Assembly (NCBI RefSeq): GCF_014042015.1
Contig: NZ_CP059493.1
Span: forward strand, 3,224,001-3,288,000
Origin: Actinotalea sp. JY-7876
GTDB lineage: Bacteria; Actinomycetota; Actinomycetes; Actinomycetales; Cellulomonadaceae
Length of the DNA stretch: 64,000 nt
Direction of reading: 5' to 3'
Position numbers and translations under genes: made by a program. A model generated the notes under the pieces. The model had not been told where the DNA came from. It saw only the letters and a program-made list of their open reading frames with translations, and did no database searches. Shown piece after piece: positions 55,543-64,000 of the stretch. The first letter of the stretch is position 1. Every line of letters begins with the position of its first letter.

Positions 55543-56121
55543 GTGGCGGTACTGACCAACGACCGGCTCGAGGTCGGCTCCGACCGACGCGCACTGGACG
55601 CCGTCGTGCGGACGGTCACCGCCTCGTTGCTCGTCTCGGGCGGGGGGCTCGCCGCCGTCCTCGGCCTTCTCGCTGCGCTCGCCCTCACGTCGGCGGAGCC
55701 GGGCAGGTCGCTCGGCGTCGGCGCCGTGTTCGGGCTCGCGTGCTTCGGCCTCGGCGCACTCGCGTTCGCCGCGACCGGAGGAGTGCGCGCCCGGCGCGAC
55801 GTGGGCACGGTCCTCGTGGCCGACGCCGCCGGCCTCTGGATGGCCGTGCCGGGCAGCGACGCCGGCCACGTGTACCTCCCCTGGTCGGCGGTCGCGCCGC
55901 TGCGCGAGACGGTGAAGGGGACGCACTCCGTCTTCGCGGTCTCGGTGCTCCCGCACGTCCGTCCCGACCACCCGGGAGCCGTCGGCCTCGACGACCCCCG
56001 CATCTGGAAGCAGCTGCGGCGCACCGGCCTCCGGGTCGGGACGAAGGGGCTCGACGTGCCGCGGGGCACGCTGCGGCGCGGGCTGCACCACTTCTTCGCG
56101 GGCGCCGGCATCCCGGTCTAG
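55543..56121 (+). CDS. Conserved hypothetical membrane protein
   Basis: I do not recognise this 192-aa protein. It has two membrane helices (about residues 25-50 and 60-85) and then a soluble domain (VGTVLVADAAGLWMAVPG, YLPWSAVAPLRETVKG) that may be PH-like. The GTG at 55543 is chosen because AGGAGG sits 6 bases upstream; an earlier in-frame GTG at 55516 has no such site. It is divergent from the F420-type gene and converges on the hydrolase gene. Confidence 0.7.
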   Translation: MAVLTNDRLEVGSDRRALDAVVRTVTASLLVSGGGLAAVLGLLAALALTSAEPGRSLGVGAVFGLACFGLGALAFAATGGVRARRDVGTVLVADAAGLWMAVPGSDAGHVYLPWSAVAPLRETVKGTHSVFAVSVLPHVRPDHPGAVGLDDPRIWKQLRRTGLRVGTKGLDVPRGTLRRGLHHFFAGAGIPV

Positions 56122-56166
56122 GGGCGAGCGGCCCTCGCGTGCGGCACCGGACCGTCCTGCCGGGGC

Positions 56167-57870
56167 TCAGTCCGCAGCCGGCGCCGCCGGCACGACCGGC
56201 AGCACGAGGCGTGACGGGTGGGCGGCGTCGTGGTGCACCTCCTGGTGCGCGACGCGGAGCTCCGACGGCGGCGCGACCGCGGCGCCCGTGCCGGGGTTCA
56301 CGTCGAAGCGCGGGAAGCTCGAGCTCGCGACGTCGACGCGCAGGCGGTGCCCCGCGGTGAAGGCCTGCGCGGTCGCACCGAGCTCGACGCTCACCTCGCG
56401 GACCTCCCCCGGCGGCACCAGTCCGCCGAGCACGTCCCGCACCCGCGCCACGCCCTCCAGCACGCCGAGGGCGGTCCCGTCGGGGTGGACGTCCACCAGG
56501 GAGACGACCCAGTCGGTGTCCGCCGCGTCCGTCGCCGCGACGAGGTGCACCACCACGTCCCCGATGACGGTGACGTCCTCGGTGAGCGGCTCGGACGTGA
56601 AGGTCAGCACGTCGGGCCGCTCGGCCAGCCGGCGCCGGTCCCACGGTCCGGCGCCGCGGGCGGCATCGCCCTGCTCGAACAGGTTCCGGCCGCCGACCGT
56701 CGGCACCGGATCGTGCGGGTCGTGGCGGAACGTCGACGGGGCCTTCTGCCCCTCGACCGCGTCGGGCACCAGCCCGCCGTCGGGCGCGAGGTGCCACGTG
56801 ACCGGCTCGGCCTCGCGGGGCGGCCAGGCGTCGAGGTCGCGCCACACGTCGGCGCCCATGACGAAGACGCGCACCCGCGGCGCGTCGTGCACCGTGACGC
56901 CGTCGTGCGCGGCGGTCGCGTGGGCGACGAGGAAGTCCACGGCCTCCGCGCCGAGCCGCTCCGCGCCGCGGGCGGCGGCGGGGCCGTGGTCCACCTCGCC
57001 GATCGCGCGCCACGGTGCCCCGTGCGCCCACGGCCCGACGACGAGCCGCGACGCCGGGTGCGTGGACGTGCCGAACTGGCGCAGGGTCAGGTCGCAGAAG
57101 ATGTCGTGCCAGCCGGCGACGAACAGGGTCGGCACCGGCGGCCGGGGCGGCAGGGCGCGCTCGCGCCACCACGGGTCGCTCGCCGGGTGCGTCACCCAGT
57201 CCCGCCACGCCGGGAACCGGCGCGCGAGCGGCGCGAGGTCCGCGAGCGGGGCGCGGCGCGCGGCGCCGGCGAGGTCGTCGACGAGCGTCTCCCACTGCGC
57301 CGCCTCGGCGGCGACGTCCTCGCCCCGCGCGGCGGCGCGTGCCAGCGCGCCGCGCGTCATCGCCGCCGCCCAGTTCAGCGACGAGCCGAGCAGGAGCGCG
57401 CCGCCGCGGTAGGCGACGTCGACCGGGTCGCCCGGGCACACCGCGAGGTGCATCGCGCGCAGCGCCGGGTGCCCGGCCGACGCGAGGTACAGGAGCGTCT
57501 GCGCCAGGTAGGACCGCCCCCAGCCGACGACGGCGCCCGTCGCCCACGGCCGAGTGGCGCACCACTCGAGCACCTCGCGGGCGTCCTCGAGGTGGCCCGC
57601 CCACGGCACGAACGTCCCCTCGGAGGCGCCCGTGCCGCGCAGCGCCACCACGACGACGGCGAGCCCGCGGTCGACGAGCCCCTGCTCCCCCATCTCCTGG
57701 CGCGCGGCGTCGACGGGGTACGGCGTCAGGGCGAGCACGACCGGCACCGGGGCGTCGCCGGCCGGCCTGTGGACCGTGGCGCGTAGGACCGTCCCGTCCG
57801 CGAGGGGGAGCGGCACCAGCTGCTCGACGAGGCTCGTCGGGCCGGACGACTCGGGGGCAACGCTGCGCAC
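56167..57870 (-). CDS. CocE/NonD family hydrolase (X-Pro dipeptidyl-peptidase-like)
   Basis: This 567-aa serine hydrolase of the CocE/NonD family has a core alpha/beta hydrolase domain at about residues 20-330 and a C-terminal jelly-roll domain (about 370-560). The catalytic Ser is in VVGWGRSYLAQ. The acid and base are in the WHDIFCDLTLRQF and VVGPWAHGAPW regions. It cleaves esters, amides or X-Pro peptides; the usual GxSYxG elbow is altered to GRSYLAQ. The GTG at 57870 follows AGGAGC. There is no signal peptide. Confidence 0.87.
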   Translation of the reverse strand: MRSVAPESSGPTSLVEQLVPLPLADGTVLRATVHRPAGDAPVPVVLALTPYPVDAARQEMGEQGLVDRGLAVVVVALRGTGASEGTFVPWAGHLEDAREVLEWCATRPWATGAVVGWGRSYLAQTLLYLASAGHPALRAMHLAVCPGDPVDVAYRGGALLLGSSLNWAAAMTRGALARAAARGEDVAAEAAQWETLVDDLAGAARRAPLADLAPLARRFPAWRDWVTHPASDPWWRERALPPRPPVPTLFVAGWHDIFCDLTLRQFGTSTHPASRLVVGPWAHGAPWRAIGEVDHGPAAARGAERLGAEAVDFLVAHATAAHDGVTVHDAPRVRVFVMGADVWRDLDAWPPREAEPVTWHLAPDGGLVPDAVEGQKAPSTFRHDPHDPVPTVGGRNLFEQGDAARGAGPWDRRRLAERPDVLTFTSEPLTEDVTVIGDVVVHLVAATDAADTDWVVSLVDVHPDGTALGVLEGVARVRDVLGGLVPPGEVREVSVELGATAQAFTAGHRLRVDVASSSFPRFDVNPGTGAAVAPPSELRVAHQEVHHDAAHPSRLVLPVVPAAPAAD

Positions 57871-57970
57871 CGGGGCTCCTGTCTGCACGGGTCGGGCGCC
57901 CACCGTAGCGACGGGCGGGCCGGGTGGCACGACTCCCCTGGCGCGCCCCACTGGACGCCCGCCCCGCGTG

Positions 57971-58540
57971 CTACCGGGCGAGCGCCTGCGCCCGCAGGCC
58001 CGCCAGCACGACGGCGACGAGCCGGTCCGCCGCGTCCGGCGCGGCGCGGCGCACGGCCTCGGGCTGCGGCCGGGTGACGACCGCGAGCGTGACCACGAGC
58101 TCGAGGGCGCCGAGGTCCTCGGGCACCAGTCCGGCGGAGCGCGCGTCGCCCAGCAGGGCCTCCACCGCGGCCAGCGTGTCGTCCTGCGCGGCGAGGATCC
58201 GCCCGTCGAGCTCCCCGGCGAGGTCCTGCGCCATGGCGGAGGTCAGCGCGCCGAGATCGAGCGCGACGACGTTCCGCACGAACCCCTCCCACGTCCTGGC
58301 CGGGGCGTCGGCGAACTCCGCGCGCGCCGCGGTCGTCGCGTCACGCAGGTCGCGGAGGATCGCCAGCGCGACCTCCTCGACCAGCGCCGCGCGCGACTCG
58401 AAGTTCCGGTAGAGCGTCGCGATGCCCACGCCGGCCGCCTCGGCGACGACGTCGAGCGCGACGTCGGTCCCGACCTCCGCGAACAGCCGGCGCGCCTCGC
58501 GGAGCAGCGCCTCGCGGCGTCGCACGGCGTCGACCCGCAT
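57971..58540 (-). CDS. TetR-family repressor, divergent from a membrane protein
   Basis: This 189-aa protein has an N-terminal TetR helix-turn-helix (about residues 8-60, REALLREARRLFAEVGTDVALDVVAEAAGVG then ATLYRNFESRAALVEEV). A helical ligand domain follows. GGGAGG precedes the ATG at 58540. The 98-base gap to the divergent permease contains a perfect 21-bp palindrome and a second smaller palindrome, so it very likely represses that gene and itself. Confidence 0.9.
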   Translation of the reverse strand: MRVDAVRRREALLREARRLFAEVGTDVALDVVAEAAGVGIATLYRNFESRAALVEEVALAILRDLRDATTAARAEFADAPARTWEGFVRNVVALDLGALTSAMAQDLAGELDGRILAAQDDTLAAVEALLGDARSAGLVPEDLGALELVVTLAVVTRPQPEAVRRAAPDAADRLVAVVLAGLRAQALAR

Positions 58541-58562
58541 CGCTGACCTCCCGTGGCGTCGT

Positions 58563-58576
58563 GTGAGGCGTCTCAC
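58563..58576. promoter_or_regulatory. Secondary short palindrome in the TetR-permease gap
   Basis: GTGAG, a 4-base spacer (GCGT) and CTCAC, 5 bases before the larger operator; it may be a weaker operator or part of a promoter. Confidence 0.4.
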
Positions 58577-58580
58577 CGTA

Positions 58581-58601
58581 ACCGGAGACTGAGTCTCCGG
58601 T
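58581..58601. promoter_or_regulatory. Perfect 21-bp operator palindrome for the TetR regulator
   Basis: ACCGGAGACT-G-AGTCTCCGGT is a perfect inverted repeat with 10-base arms around one base. It lies between the divergent TetR (start 58540) and permease (start 58639) genes, as expected for a TetR dimer site. Confidence 0.85.
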
Positions 58602-58638
58602 AAAGTGGAGAGATATCCTCCGCAACGTTGGGACCTGC

Positions 58639-59682
58639 ATGACCATCGCCGCCCCGGCCGCCGCATCCGCGGACGCCACCACGCCCGACACCCCGCCCGC
58701 CGACCCGGGCGCCCGGCCGGGGCGACACCCCGCGCACTCGTTGCTCACGCTGACCGGCGGGCTCGCCGCGGTGCTCGTCGCCCTTCTCGCCCTGTTCATC
58801 CTCCCCTCGCTCAAGAGCGGGCCGCGCGACCTGCCCCTGGGCCTGGTCGGCACGGCAGACGCGGTCACCGCCGCGCAGGCCGGCCTCGACCAGCTCGCGC
58901 CCGGCGACTACACCACCCGCAGCCTGGCGTCCGAGGACGACCTCGTCGACGCGGTCCGCGACCGCGACGTCGTCGGGGGCCTCGTGGTGACCCCCGACGG
59001 CGTGCGCGCCGTCGTCGCGAGCGCCGGCTCGACCGCGATCTCGGGCACGCTGTCCGCCACGGCCGGCGGGGTCGCGGCGTCCCTCGGCCTGCCCGTCGAG
59101 GTCACGGACGTGGTGCCGCTGCCCGCAGACGACCCGACGGGCATCGGTGTCGGCGGGCTCGCCTTCCCCCTCGTCTTCGGCGGCATCGTCCCGGTCGTCG
59201 CCTTCGGCACGGCGTTCGCCGGGCGCCACCGGTGGCGCCTGACCGGCATCCTCGGCTTCTCCGCCGTCGGCGGCACGGTCGTCGCGGCCGTGCTGCAGCT
59301 GTGGTTCGGCAGCGTGACCTCGGTCTTCGTACCCGTCGCCGGCGCCATGGCGCTCGGCATCGCCGCCCTCGCACTCCCCCTCGCCGGGCTCCAGCAGCTC
59401 CTGGGCACCAAGGGCTTCACGGCGGGTGCCATGGTCATGATGTTCCTCGGAAACCCGCTCGCGGGCATCGCCACCACGGGGGCCTGGCTCCCGGCCGGGC
59501 TCGGCGCCTTCGGCCAGCTGCTCCCGCCCGGCGCGACGGGCGCCCTGGTCCGCTCGGTGGCCTACTTCGACGGCGCCGGCGCGCTCGCGCCCCTCGCCAC
59601 GCTCACCGCGTGGGCCCTCGTCGGCGCCGGGCTCAACGCACTGGCAGTGCGCCGGACACGCCGCGGCGCGACCGAGGCCTGA
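58639..59682 (+). CDS. ABC-2/YhgE-like membrane protein, probable TetR-controlled exporter
   Basis: This 347-aa membrane protein has a polar N-terminus of about 30 residues, one helix (about 35-58), an extracytoplasmic domain (about 60-165) and five or six C-terminal helices (about 170-335). That layout matches ABC-2-type/YhgE-Pip or DUF3533 membrane proteins without an ATPase of their own. It probably exports a compound recognised by the divergent TetR regulator at 57971-58540. A possible -10 is in AGATATCC upstream. A long hairpin follows its end. Confidence 0.78.
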   Translation: MTIAAPAAASADATTPDTPPADPGARPGRHPAHSLLTLTGGLAAVLVALLALFILPSLKSGPRDLPLGLVGTADAVTAAQAGLDQLAPGDYTTRSLASEDDLVDAVRDRDVVGGLVVTPDGVRAVVASAGSTAISGTLSATAGGVAASLGLPVEVTDVVPLPADDPTGIGVGGLAFPLVFGGIVPVVAFGTAFAGRHRWRLTGILGFSAVGGTVVAAVLQLWFGSVTSVFVPVAGAMALGIAALALPLAGLQQLLGTKGFTAGAMVMMFLGNPLAGIATTGAWLPAGLGAFGQLLPPGATGALVRSVAYFDGAGALAPLATLTAWALVGAGLNALAVRRTRRGATEA

Positions 59683-59735
59683 CCCGGCGCGCCGTCGGCC
59701 GACGGCGGGAGCCGCCGCGATCCCGGGGGGAACGA

Positions 59736-59779
59736 CGAAGGGCCCCACGTCCGCGTGATCATGCGGGTGGGATCCTTCG
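59736..59779. terminator. Long hairpin after the TetR-controlled permease
   Basis: CGAAGG (59736-59741) pairs with CCTTCG (59774-59779). Inside it CCCAC pairs with GTGGG and CCGC with GCGG around an 8-base loop. It lies 54 bases after the permease stop and marks the edge between the GC-rich chromosome and the following gene-poor tract. Confidence 0.65.
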
Positions 59780-60417
59780 GCTGGCGGGAGCGGTGGGCTT
59801 GAATGGCACACCTTGTACGGAGTCGGTTCCGCCGGACGATCCTGGTGCTGGCTTGGTCAGACACCGGTCCACGCCGTGTAATGCGTTGCACGATTTCGGC
59901 CGCGGTCGGCAGCCAAAGGGGAGAGCAATCGGCGATCTCTCAACGGCTGGGGCATATCGAGGCGTCGTGCCGATAGCGGAGCACAAGGGGCTGTCGGAGG
60001 CCCGGGTCAAGGGTGGCGCCAGCCATCACGCAGTGATGCCGTAGGCGCCCTTGATGCGGCTGGAGAGGGCCGGATGCTCGGCGGTCGGTGCAGGGCCGGC
60101 GGGCAAGACGGTGCAACTGGGCAGTGGAAGCAGTCGTGGTCGAGGCGGTTCCGGGAACAGTCCGGGGCCGCCCTCGTCATGTCGGTGGTCGGCCGGAGGG
60201 GTGGGGTGCGCGCAGCGAGCTTGCGAGCGGAGCGCGGGGCCCGCCCTGGAGACCGACCCGCGCGGCGGAGCCGCGCGCTTGAGTCAGCAAGGAAAGTTCT
60301 CACCGAGTGGTGAGACCTCCAGAGGCACCGATCAGGCTGTGGACGCTGCGACGTGTCACCCAGTTGCGCGACTTCGTTTGCGTCCTTGTGGGCACATGCC
60401 GCACTAGAGTCCGGCAC
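59780..60417. other. Gene-poor tract before the restriction-modification pair
   Basis: I see no supportable gene in these 638 bases: the open frames are short, arginine- or serine-rich and without family patterns. The base composition falls compared with the left side. A perfect GC hairpin, CGCGCGGC with GCCGCGCG (60259-60277), sits in the middle. At the end TAGAGT (60405-60410) lies 7 bases before the ATG at 60418 and may be a leaderless -10 box. Confidence 0.6.
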
Positions 60418-61584
60418 ATGCGGTACATCGACACAGGGTCGCGAGACCCCCGCGAAGCTGTCGGGAATTGGCTAGAAGCCATCACGGCTTCAGGAGACAT
60501 CTCCGAGCTACGGGTCCAATCCGGCTATGTGGGGCCCCAGCCGTTGGGATACCTGGAGCAGGTCCTTGGTGCACTCTCCACGCTCGACGGCAAGACGTCG
60601 ATCCTGGTGGGCTCGAACGGCGGGGAAACTGATCACGAGACTGTCGAGGACTTGCTTCTGTTGGCGGGTCCACCTCGTCCGCACCTGCAGCTCGGTGTCG
60701 TGGCCTTCTCTGACGGGTTGTTCCACCCGAAGGTGTACCACTTCGTCCGCACCGACGGCTCGATGGCCGCATACGTAGGTTCCGCAAACCTGACGTACTC
60801 GGGAATCAGCGGTAAGAATGTAGAAGCAGGCGTCATCCTGGATACGGCGGAGGGTGACGATCCGATCGCGCTATCCAGCGTCCTCGACGCAATCGACGGA
60901 TGGTTTCGCGAGCCGCGGCCGGGCTTCTTTTCTATTCGCACCACTGCCGACCTGCCACAGCTCGTTGCTGATGGAGTGCTCGGAGCGCCTCGACCTGCCA
61001 GGAAAACACCCAGGATCACAGTTGGCGGAACTGCAAGCCGGTTGAGCTCAGCCCTGGTCGCGCTGGTGCGGCTCCCCGCGATCTCAAAGGTGTTGGCTGT
61101 CCCCCTTGCGCCACCCGCGCCTGGCGTTCCAGCCATCGGGGTTGGGGTCGCTCCTGTTCCTCCGCCTTTCGTGGAGTGGTGGAGCAAGACCCTTCCGGCA
61201 TCCGACGCGCAGCGGAAGCAGAGCGGGAACCAGAGCGGCGTTATCGCCCTGACGCAGGCGGATCGACGGGGGGAGATCGATCAGACTAGTTTCTTCCGGA
61301 ACGACCTGTTCGGCGGACTGCTGTGGCAGCAGACACCAACGCGGACCGGGCACATGATGGATGCCGCTCAAGTGCGCATGCATACGACGGTTTTGGGCGC
61401 CTATCTCGGCGTTCTGCCGTTCGAAGTGACCCACGACCATTTCCGAGAGCAGCAGAGAAGCAATTACACGGCAAAACTTGCACTTGGGCCGATCCGTGAC
61501 CGCTTCGCGCAGATTGATATGACTGGGACCAGTATCGAAATCGGGCGCGACGCGGCGGGTGCGTATTGGCTACAGATTCGCTAG
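60418..61584 (+). CDS. Probable PLD-family restriction endonuclease
   Basis: This 388-aa protein has an N-terminal phospholipase-D-type nuclease domain (about residues 1-180). The single catalytic half-site is H103-x-K105 (FHPKVYHF), then G121-S-A-N124 (GSANLT). One half-site per chain is typical of BfiI-like and NgoFVII-like restriction enzymes, which form the active site at a dimer interface. The C-terminal half (about 190-388) would be the DNA-recognition part; it matches nothing I recognise. It is convergent with a DNA methyltransferase, forming a type II R-M pair. Codon use is clearly less GC-biased than in the rest of the window, a sign of transfer. The ATG at 60418 is followed directly by the domain start. 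Confidence 0.75.
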   Translation: MRYIDTGSRDPREAVGNWLEAITASGDISELRVQSGYVGPQPLGYLEQVLGALSTLDGKTSILVGSNGGETDHETVEDLLLLAGPPRPHLQLGVVAFSDGLFHPKVYHFVRTDGSMAAYVGSANLTYSGISGKNVEAGVILDTAEGDDPIALSSVLDAIDGWFREPRPGFFSIRTTADLPQLVADGVLGAPRPARKTPRITVGGTASRLSSALVALVRLPAISKVLAVPLAPPAPGVPAIGVGVAPVPPPFVEWWSKTLPASDAQRKQSGNQSGVIALTQADRRGEIDQTSFFRNDLFGGLLWQQTPTRTGHMMDAAQVRMHTTVLGAYLGVLPFEVTHDHFREQQRSNYTAKLALGPIRDRFAQIDMTGTSIEIGRDAAGAYWLQIR

Positions 61585-61633
61585 ATTTCCGCCCCTTGCC
61601 GGCACCCGACCGCCCCCGCTTGGACTCTTGAAG

Positions 61634-63226
61634 CTAGCGCTTGCTGCGACTCATCCGCCTATTGCGCATGCGATCCCAAACCTTGCGCATGGCGAGGATG
61701 TCGTCTATTGAGAGCCCGACCTGCTCGACCAGCACGGCCTGGTCGACGAGATCGAGCGCTTCGTCGTATCGTCCCTCGCGCGTCAGATCGTCGACCTTGG
61801 CGCTCAGGCCCTCCGGAACGAGGCTCGGGTCCGGAATGGGCAATTCGCCGCACTCGGACGGCTCCATCTCGAGGATGCCGCCGCCGTAACTGCGCCCGAT
61901 CACTTCGGACATCGCCAGCGTGACTGAATTGAACGCTCCTGCCGAGAGTTTATGAATGTCGACCCCGGGCTTTGTGAACACGCGATGGACCGTGTCGGTG
62001 CTAGTGGCTCGCGCGTCGTTCGCGGCGATCCGCAGATGAGATGAAACCTGCCGGAGCATAAACCCTTGAGGTACAGAGATCGACGGGACAACCCACCACT
62101 CATTGCGAATCCGGCACTTGTACCCCGTGTCAACTCCGTGCTCCTCGCCTTCGGCGATATAGCGGGCAAGCGCCGGCGCTTTGGTCAAGTCCATGTTTGG
62201 CTGTGCCGCGAGCAGGTGCGTTCGAGCGCCGTTGATCGACTGCACAGCGAGGTCTTCAGTGCGGTATGTCAGACCCCGCATCTGCACGCTGCGAGCGAGT
62301 AACGGAATCGTCCATTCGGTGAGGCCGCGCCGCCTTGCCTCATCCGCGGTCAAGCAGAAGAAGGAGTTCCGTCCGGTAACAACTCCAACGTTCGCGGCGG
62401 CATACGCACTCAGGGGCGCCATCCGGTGATCGGCACGTAGCCGGCGTACCAGTTCAATGGCTTCCGGACCCAGGTAATACTTGGTCCACTTCTCGGTTTC
62501 ATGCAGATGCGCACGTGCCGCAGCCGTGCCTAGGGACACATCGGAGAGCGCTTGGGCATTTGAAACCTCGACCGTGTTTATGCGGGCCGGTCCAGGGCCC
62601 CGCGTTGCGAGCAGGAGTACGACCTCCTGGAGGATTCCCGGAAAGACGAGCTTCTCAAACGACACAAGGGTGATCTCTGAGCACTCGTCGACCAGGTAGG
62701 CACGCAACTGGGCGGCGTAGCCAACCTGAAGGATTTCCGCAGGCAGAACGAGCCCCACGCGCCCGCCCTCCCGGGCGGCCATGATGGAGGCAACAACAAA
62801 CGGAACCCAGGCGTTGGTGAGCTTGGAGGGGCGCATCCCTTGGCTGCGCATGAGTTCTAGCGCAGGCTCTCGGTACTCGTGCTGCCAGGAACCGAAGCGG
62901 ATGTAGGGAGGATTACCGGCGACGCCGTCAAAAGTGCCCCATCGTTCCGGTGTGAACCACCGGAAGAAGTCCGAGACAACGACACTAACGCCAGTGGCCG
63001 CGCTCGCTCTCGCGGCCTCCTCGCTGAACAATTCGATGGCCTGGGGGCTAGTTCCGGCGCGAACCAGGTGCCGCAGGATGGCGCCGTCGCCGCAAGCGGG
63101 CTCGAGAACCTTGGTCCCAGCGGCCAGGACCCAGTCGGCGACGAACCGCGCAATCAGGTCTGGCGTGTAGTAGCCGCCCCTGAGCTTGTCCCCTTCAGGC
63201 TCCGCCTTCGCCGCGAATCTCTGCAT
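61634..63226 (-). CDS. TaqI/Eco57I-like N6-adenine DNA methyltransferase
   Basis: This 530-aa methyltransferase has the SAM-binding motif LEPACGDG (residues 41-48) and the catalytic NPPY (105-108), the gamma-class order of TaqI-type and type II/ISP enzymes. YYTPDLIARFV near residue 20 is the typical entry of this group. A C-terminal target-recognition part ends in a GGGILEMEPSECGELPIPDP segment. It should methylate adenine and protect host DNA from the nuclease encoded convergently 49 bases away. GAGGATGAAGG precedes the ATG at 63226. Codon use and GC content are lower than in the chromosome. Confidence 0.87.
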   Translation of the reverse strand: MQRFAAKAEPEGDKLRGGYYTPDLIARFVADWVLAAGTKVLEPACGDGAILRHLVRAGTSPQAIELFSEEAARASAATGVSVVVSDFFRWFTPERWGTFDGVAGNPPYIRFGSWQHEYREPALELMRSQGMRPSKLTNAWVPFVVASIMAAREGGRVGLVLPAEILQVGYAAQLRAYLVDECSEITLVSFEKLVFPGILQEVVLLLATRGPGPARINTVEVSNAQALSDVSLGTAAARAHLHETEKWTKYYLGPEAIELVRRLRADHRMAPLSAYAAANVGVVTGRNSFFCLTADEARRRGLTEWTIPLLARSVQMRGLTYRTEDLAVQSINGARTHLLAAQPNMDLTKAPALARYIAEGEEHGVDTGYKCRIRNEWWVVPSISVPQGFMLRQVSSHLRIAANDARATSTDTVHRVFTKPGVDIHKLSAGAFNSVTLAMSEVIGRSYGGGILEMEPSECGELPIPDPSLVPEGLSAKVDDLTREGRYDEALDLVDQAVLVEQVGLSIDDILAMRKVWDRMRNRRMSRSKR

Positions 63227-64000
63227 ACCTTCATCCTCTCCTGCACTACCGACACGGCGACAACGGCTGCCGCACTGGGGACGACTCACGCTCCAGCCGT
63301 GTTCGGGTCCTCGGCTTGGGTGATGGAGCTTCAAGCCGCCGCGGTGTCGTGGACTCAAGTGTGCAGCCCGCACGCGGATGCACTGGACCACCCTGCCGAC
63401 GGGATGGGCTCGAATCGGCGTTCCATGTTGGCGCGCCCGGTTGCTCGCGGGGTAACCACGGGCTGCAGTGACGGCCGGAACGGAACGCGAACGTCAAGAG
63501 TGCGCCGGTGGCGACGGGCGACACGCTCGTCATCGGGCCAGGCGCCGTGCGTCCGCGCAAGCTGCCTGCCGCGCTCTCCCCCGCGAGTTCCCGAAGCGCC
63601 CGCCCCGGCTCGCCGGGGCCAGCAGGTGAGCAAGGAGGGAACGGTGATCGGTGCCGGAGCTGAGCCTGGCCCGGTCCCATCCCATTACCGCGAGACGTTC
63701 GCGCCTGCGTCCGGAACCGACGGCGCGGCCTCGATGGCGCCTCCGGTGCGGCGGTCGCGGTTGTGCGAGGTCGGGAGAAGGTGGTCACCGAGCTGCTGCG
63801 CCACCCTGCGACCCCGCGAACCATCGGGACGTCGATCTGGCTGCACCTGTCGACAAGTACCTGCCCCGAGGTGAGGTCATCGGGCGCTCGACCGCCCTAC
63901 CAGCGGGCATCGTCGAGGCTGCCACCAGGTACAACACCGAAGGAAGTCCCGTCTTCGAGATCTGGCGGCCGGCGACGGCGGTCCCAGCGAATGTAGATGA
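63227..64000. other. Right-edge region, no supported intact gene
   Basis: The 774 bases to the window end hold only short or arginine/serine-rich frames. A GC hairpin, CCCCGG with CCGGGG, lies near 63600-63615. An AAGGAGGG site near 63630 precedes a GTG, but the frame that follows does not look like a protein. The last 150 bases read as coding in one frame and may belong to a gene beyond the window or a decayed gene. Confidence 0.5.
63730..64000 (+). pseudogene. Possible frameshifted gene remnant running off the window
   Basis: In one frame about 63740-63815 reads GAAVAVVRGREKVVTELLRHP; in another, from about 63815 to the end, it reads DLAAPVDKYLPRGEVIGRS and then AGIVEAATRYNTEGSPVFEIW. Each part has protein-like composition and no frame carries both, so a single frameshift could have broken a gene. 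I cannot name the family. A chance effect of GC-rich sequence is the alternative. Confidence 0.25.

Noticed and set aside
60007-60417. A 136-codon minus frame before the nuclease gene
   Set aside because: Ser/Pro/Arg-rich without motifs or ribosome site; no transposase or integrase pattern could be found in it.
63246-63824. A 192-codon minus frame at the right edge
   Set aside because: Composition is Arg/Ser/Pro-rich with no motif or convincing start; likely a chance open frame.

Overview
This window is a 64 kb piece of a very GC-rich actinobacterial chromosome. Coding DNA has G or C at nearly every third position and GTG starts are common. Two enzymes have F420-family folds, there is a DtxR/IdeR-type iron box, and several genes start with a -10 box 6-7 bases before the start codon, the leaderless pattern common in Actinomycetota. 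The gene mix resembles Cellulomonadaceae and relatives; that placement is an inference, since no rRNA or other marker gene is present. No tRNA, rRNA, CRISPR array, integrase or transposase was found.

Layout. 0-8 kb: an F420-reductase-like enzyme, a stand-alone McrA-type head domain with a zinc ribbon, a large c-di-GMP enzyme with a LacI-like sensor, a GT1 glycosyltransferase divergent from a TetR regulator, and a sulfurtransferase. 8-16 kb: a formate/nitrite channel, cstA-ybdD, an ABC-2 exporter operon, DUF1697 and a PhyH-type dioxygenase. 16-21 kb: an iron-siderophore ABC operon (ATPase, binding lipoprotein, fused double permease) behind an iron box. 20.6-22.6 kb: gluconate kinase and permease. 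22.7-30.6 kb: a complete kdp operon preceded by a 27-codon membrane-peptide gene. 30.8-38.6 kb: a DMT exporter, a small-protein/LytR_C pair, GNAT, uracil permease, DUF4190, a GT87-like membrane protein, an LLM oxidoreductase and an Fpg/Nei glycosylase. 38.6-43.3 kb: a sulfur-acquisition operon (metN-metI-metQ-FMN monooxygenase) behind a SAM-type riboswitch and a polycysteine mini-ORF. 43.5-59.7 kb: NhaA, SulP, an orphan sugar-binding lipoprotein, a RutE-like nitroreductase, two CNNM/CBS proteins, a zinc alcohol dehydrogenase, an MFS exporter, an F420-type PPOX protein, a CocE/NonD hydrolase and a TetR-permease pair around a perfect 21-bp palindrome.

60.4-63.2 kb is visibly less GC-rich and less codon-biased. 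It carries a convergent pair: a PLD-family nuclease and a TaqI-like N6-adenine methyltransferase. This reads as a type II restriction-modification system acquired by transfer. The flanks, about 59.8-60.4 and 63.3-64.0 kb, hold no supported intact gene.

The most unusual material is regulatory. The metN leader stacks a promoter, an operator-like palindrome, a riboswitch, hairpins and an 8-codon ORF with three Cys codons. Two intergenic regions (16.0-16.5 and 45.8-46.0 kb) share one architecture: a C-rich arm, a long imperfect palindrome, then a G-rich arm.
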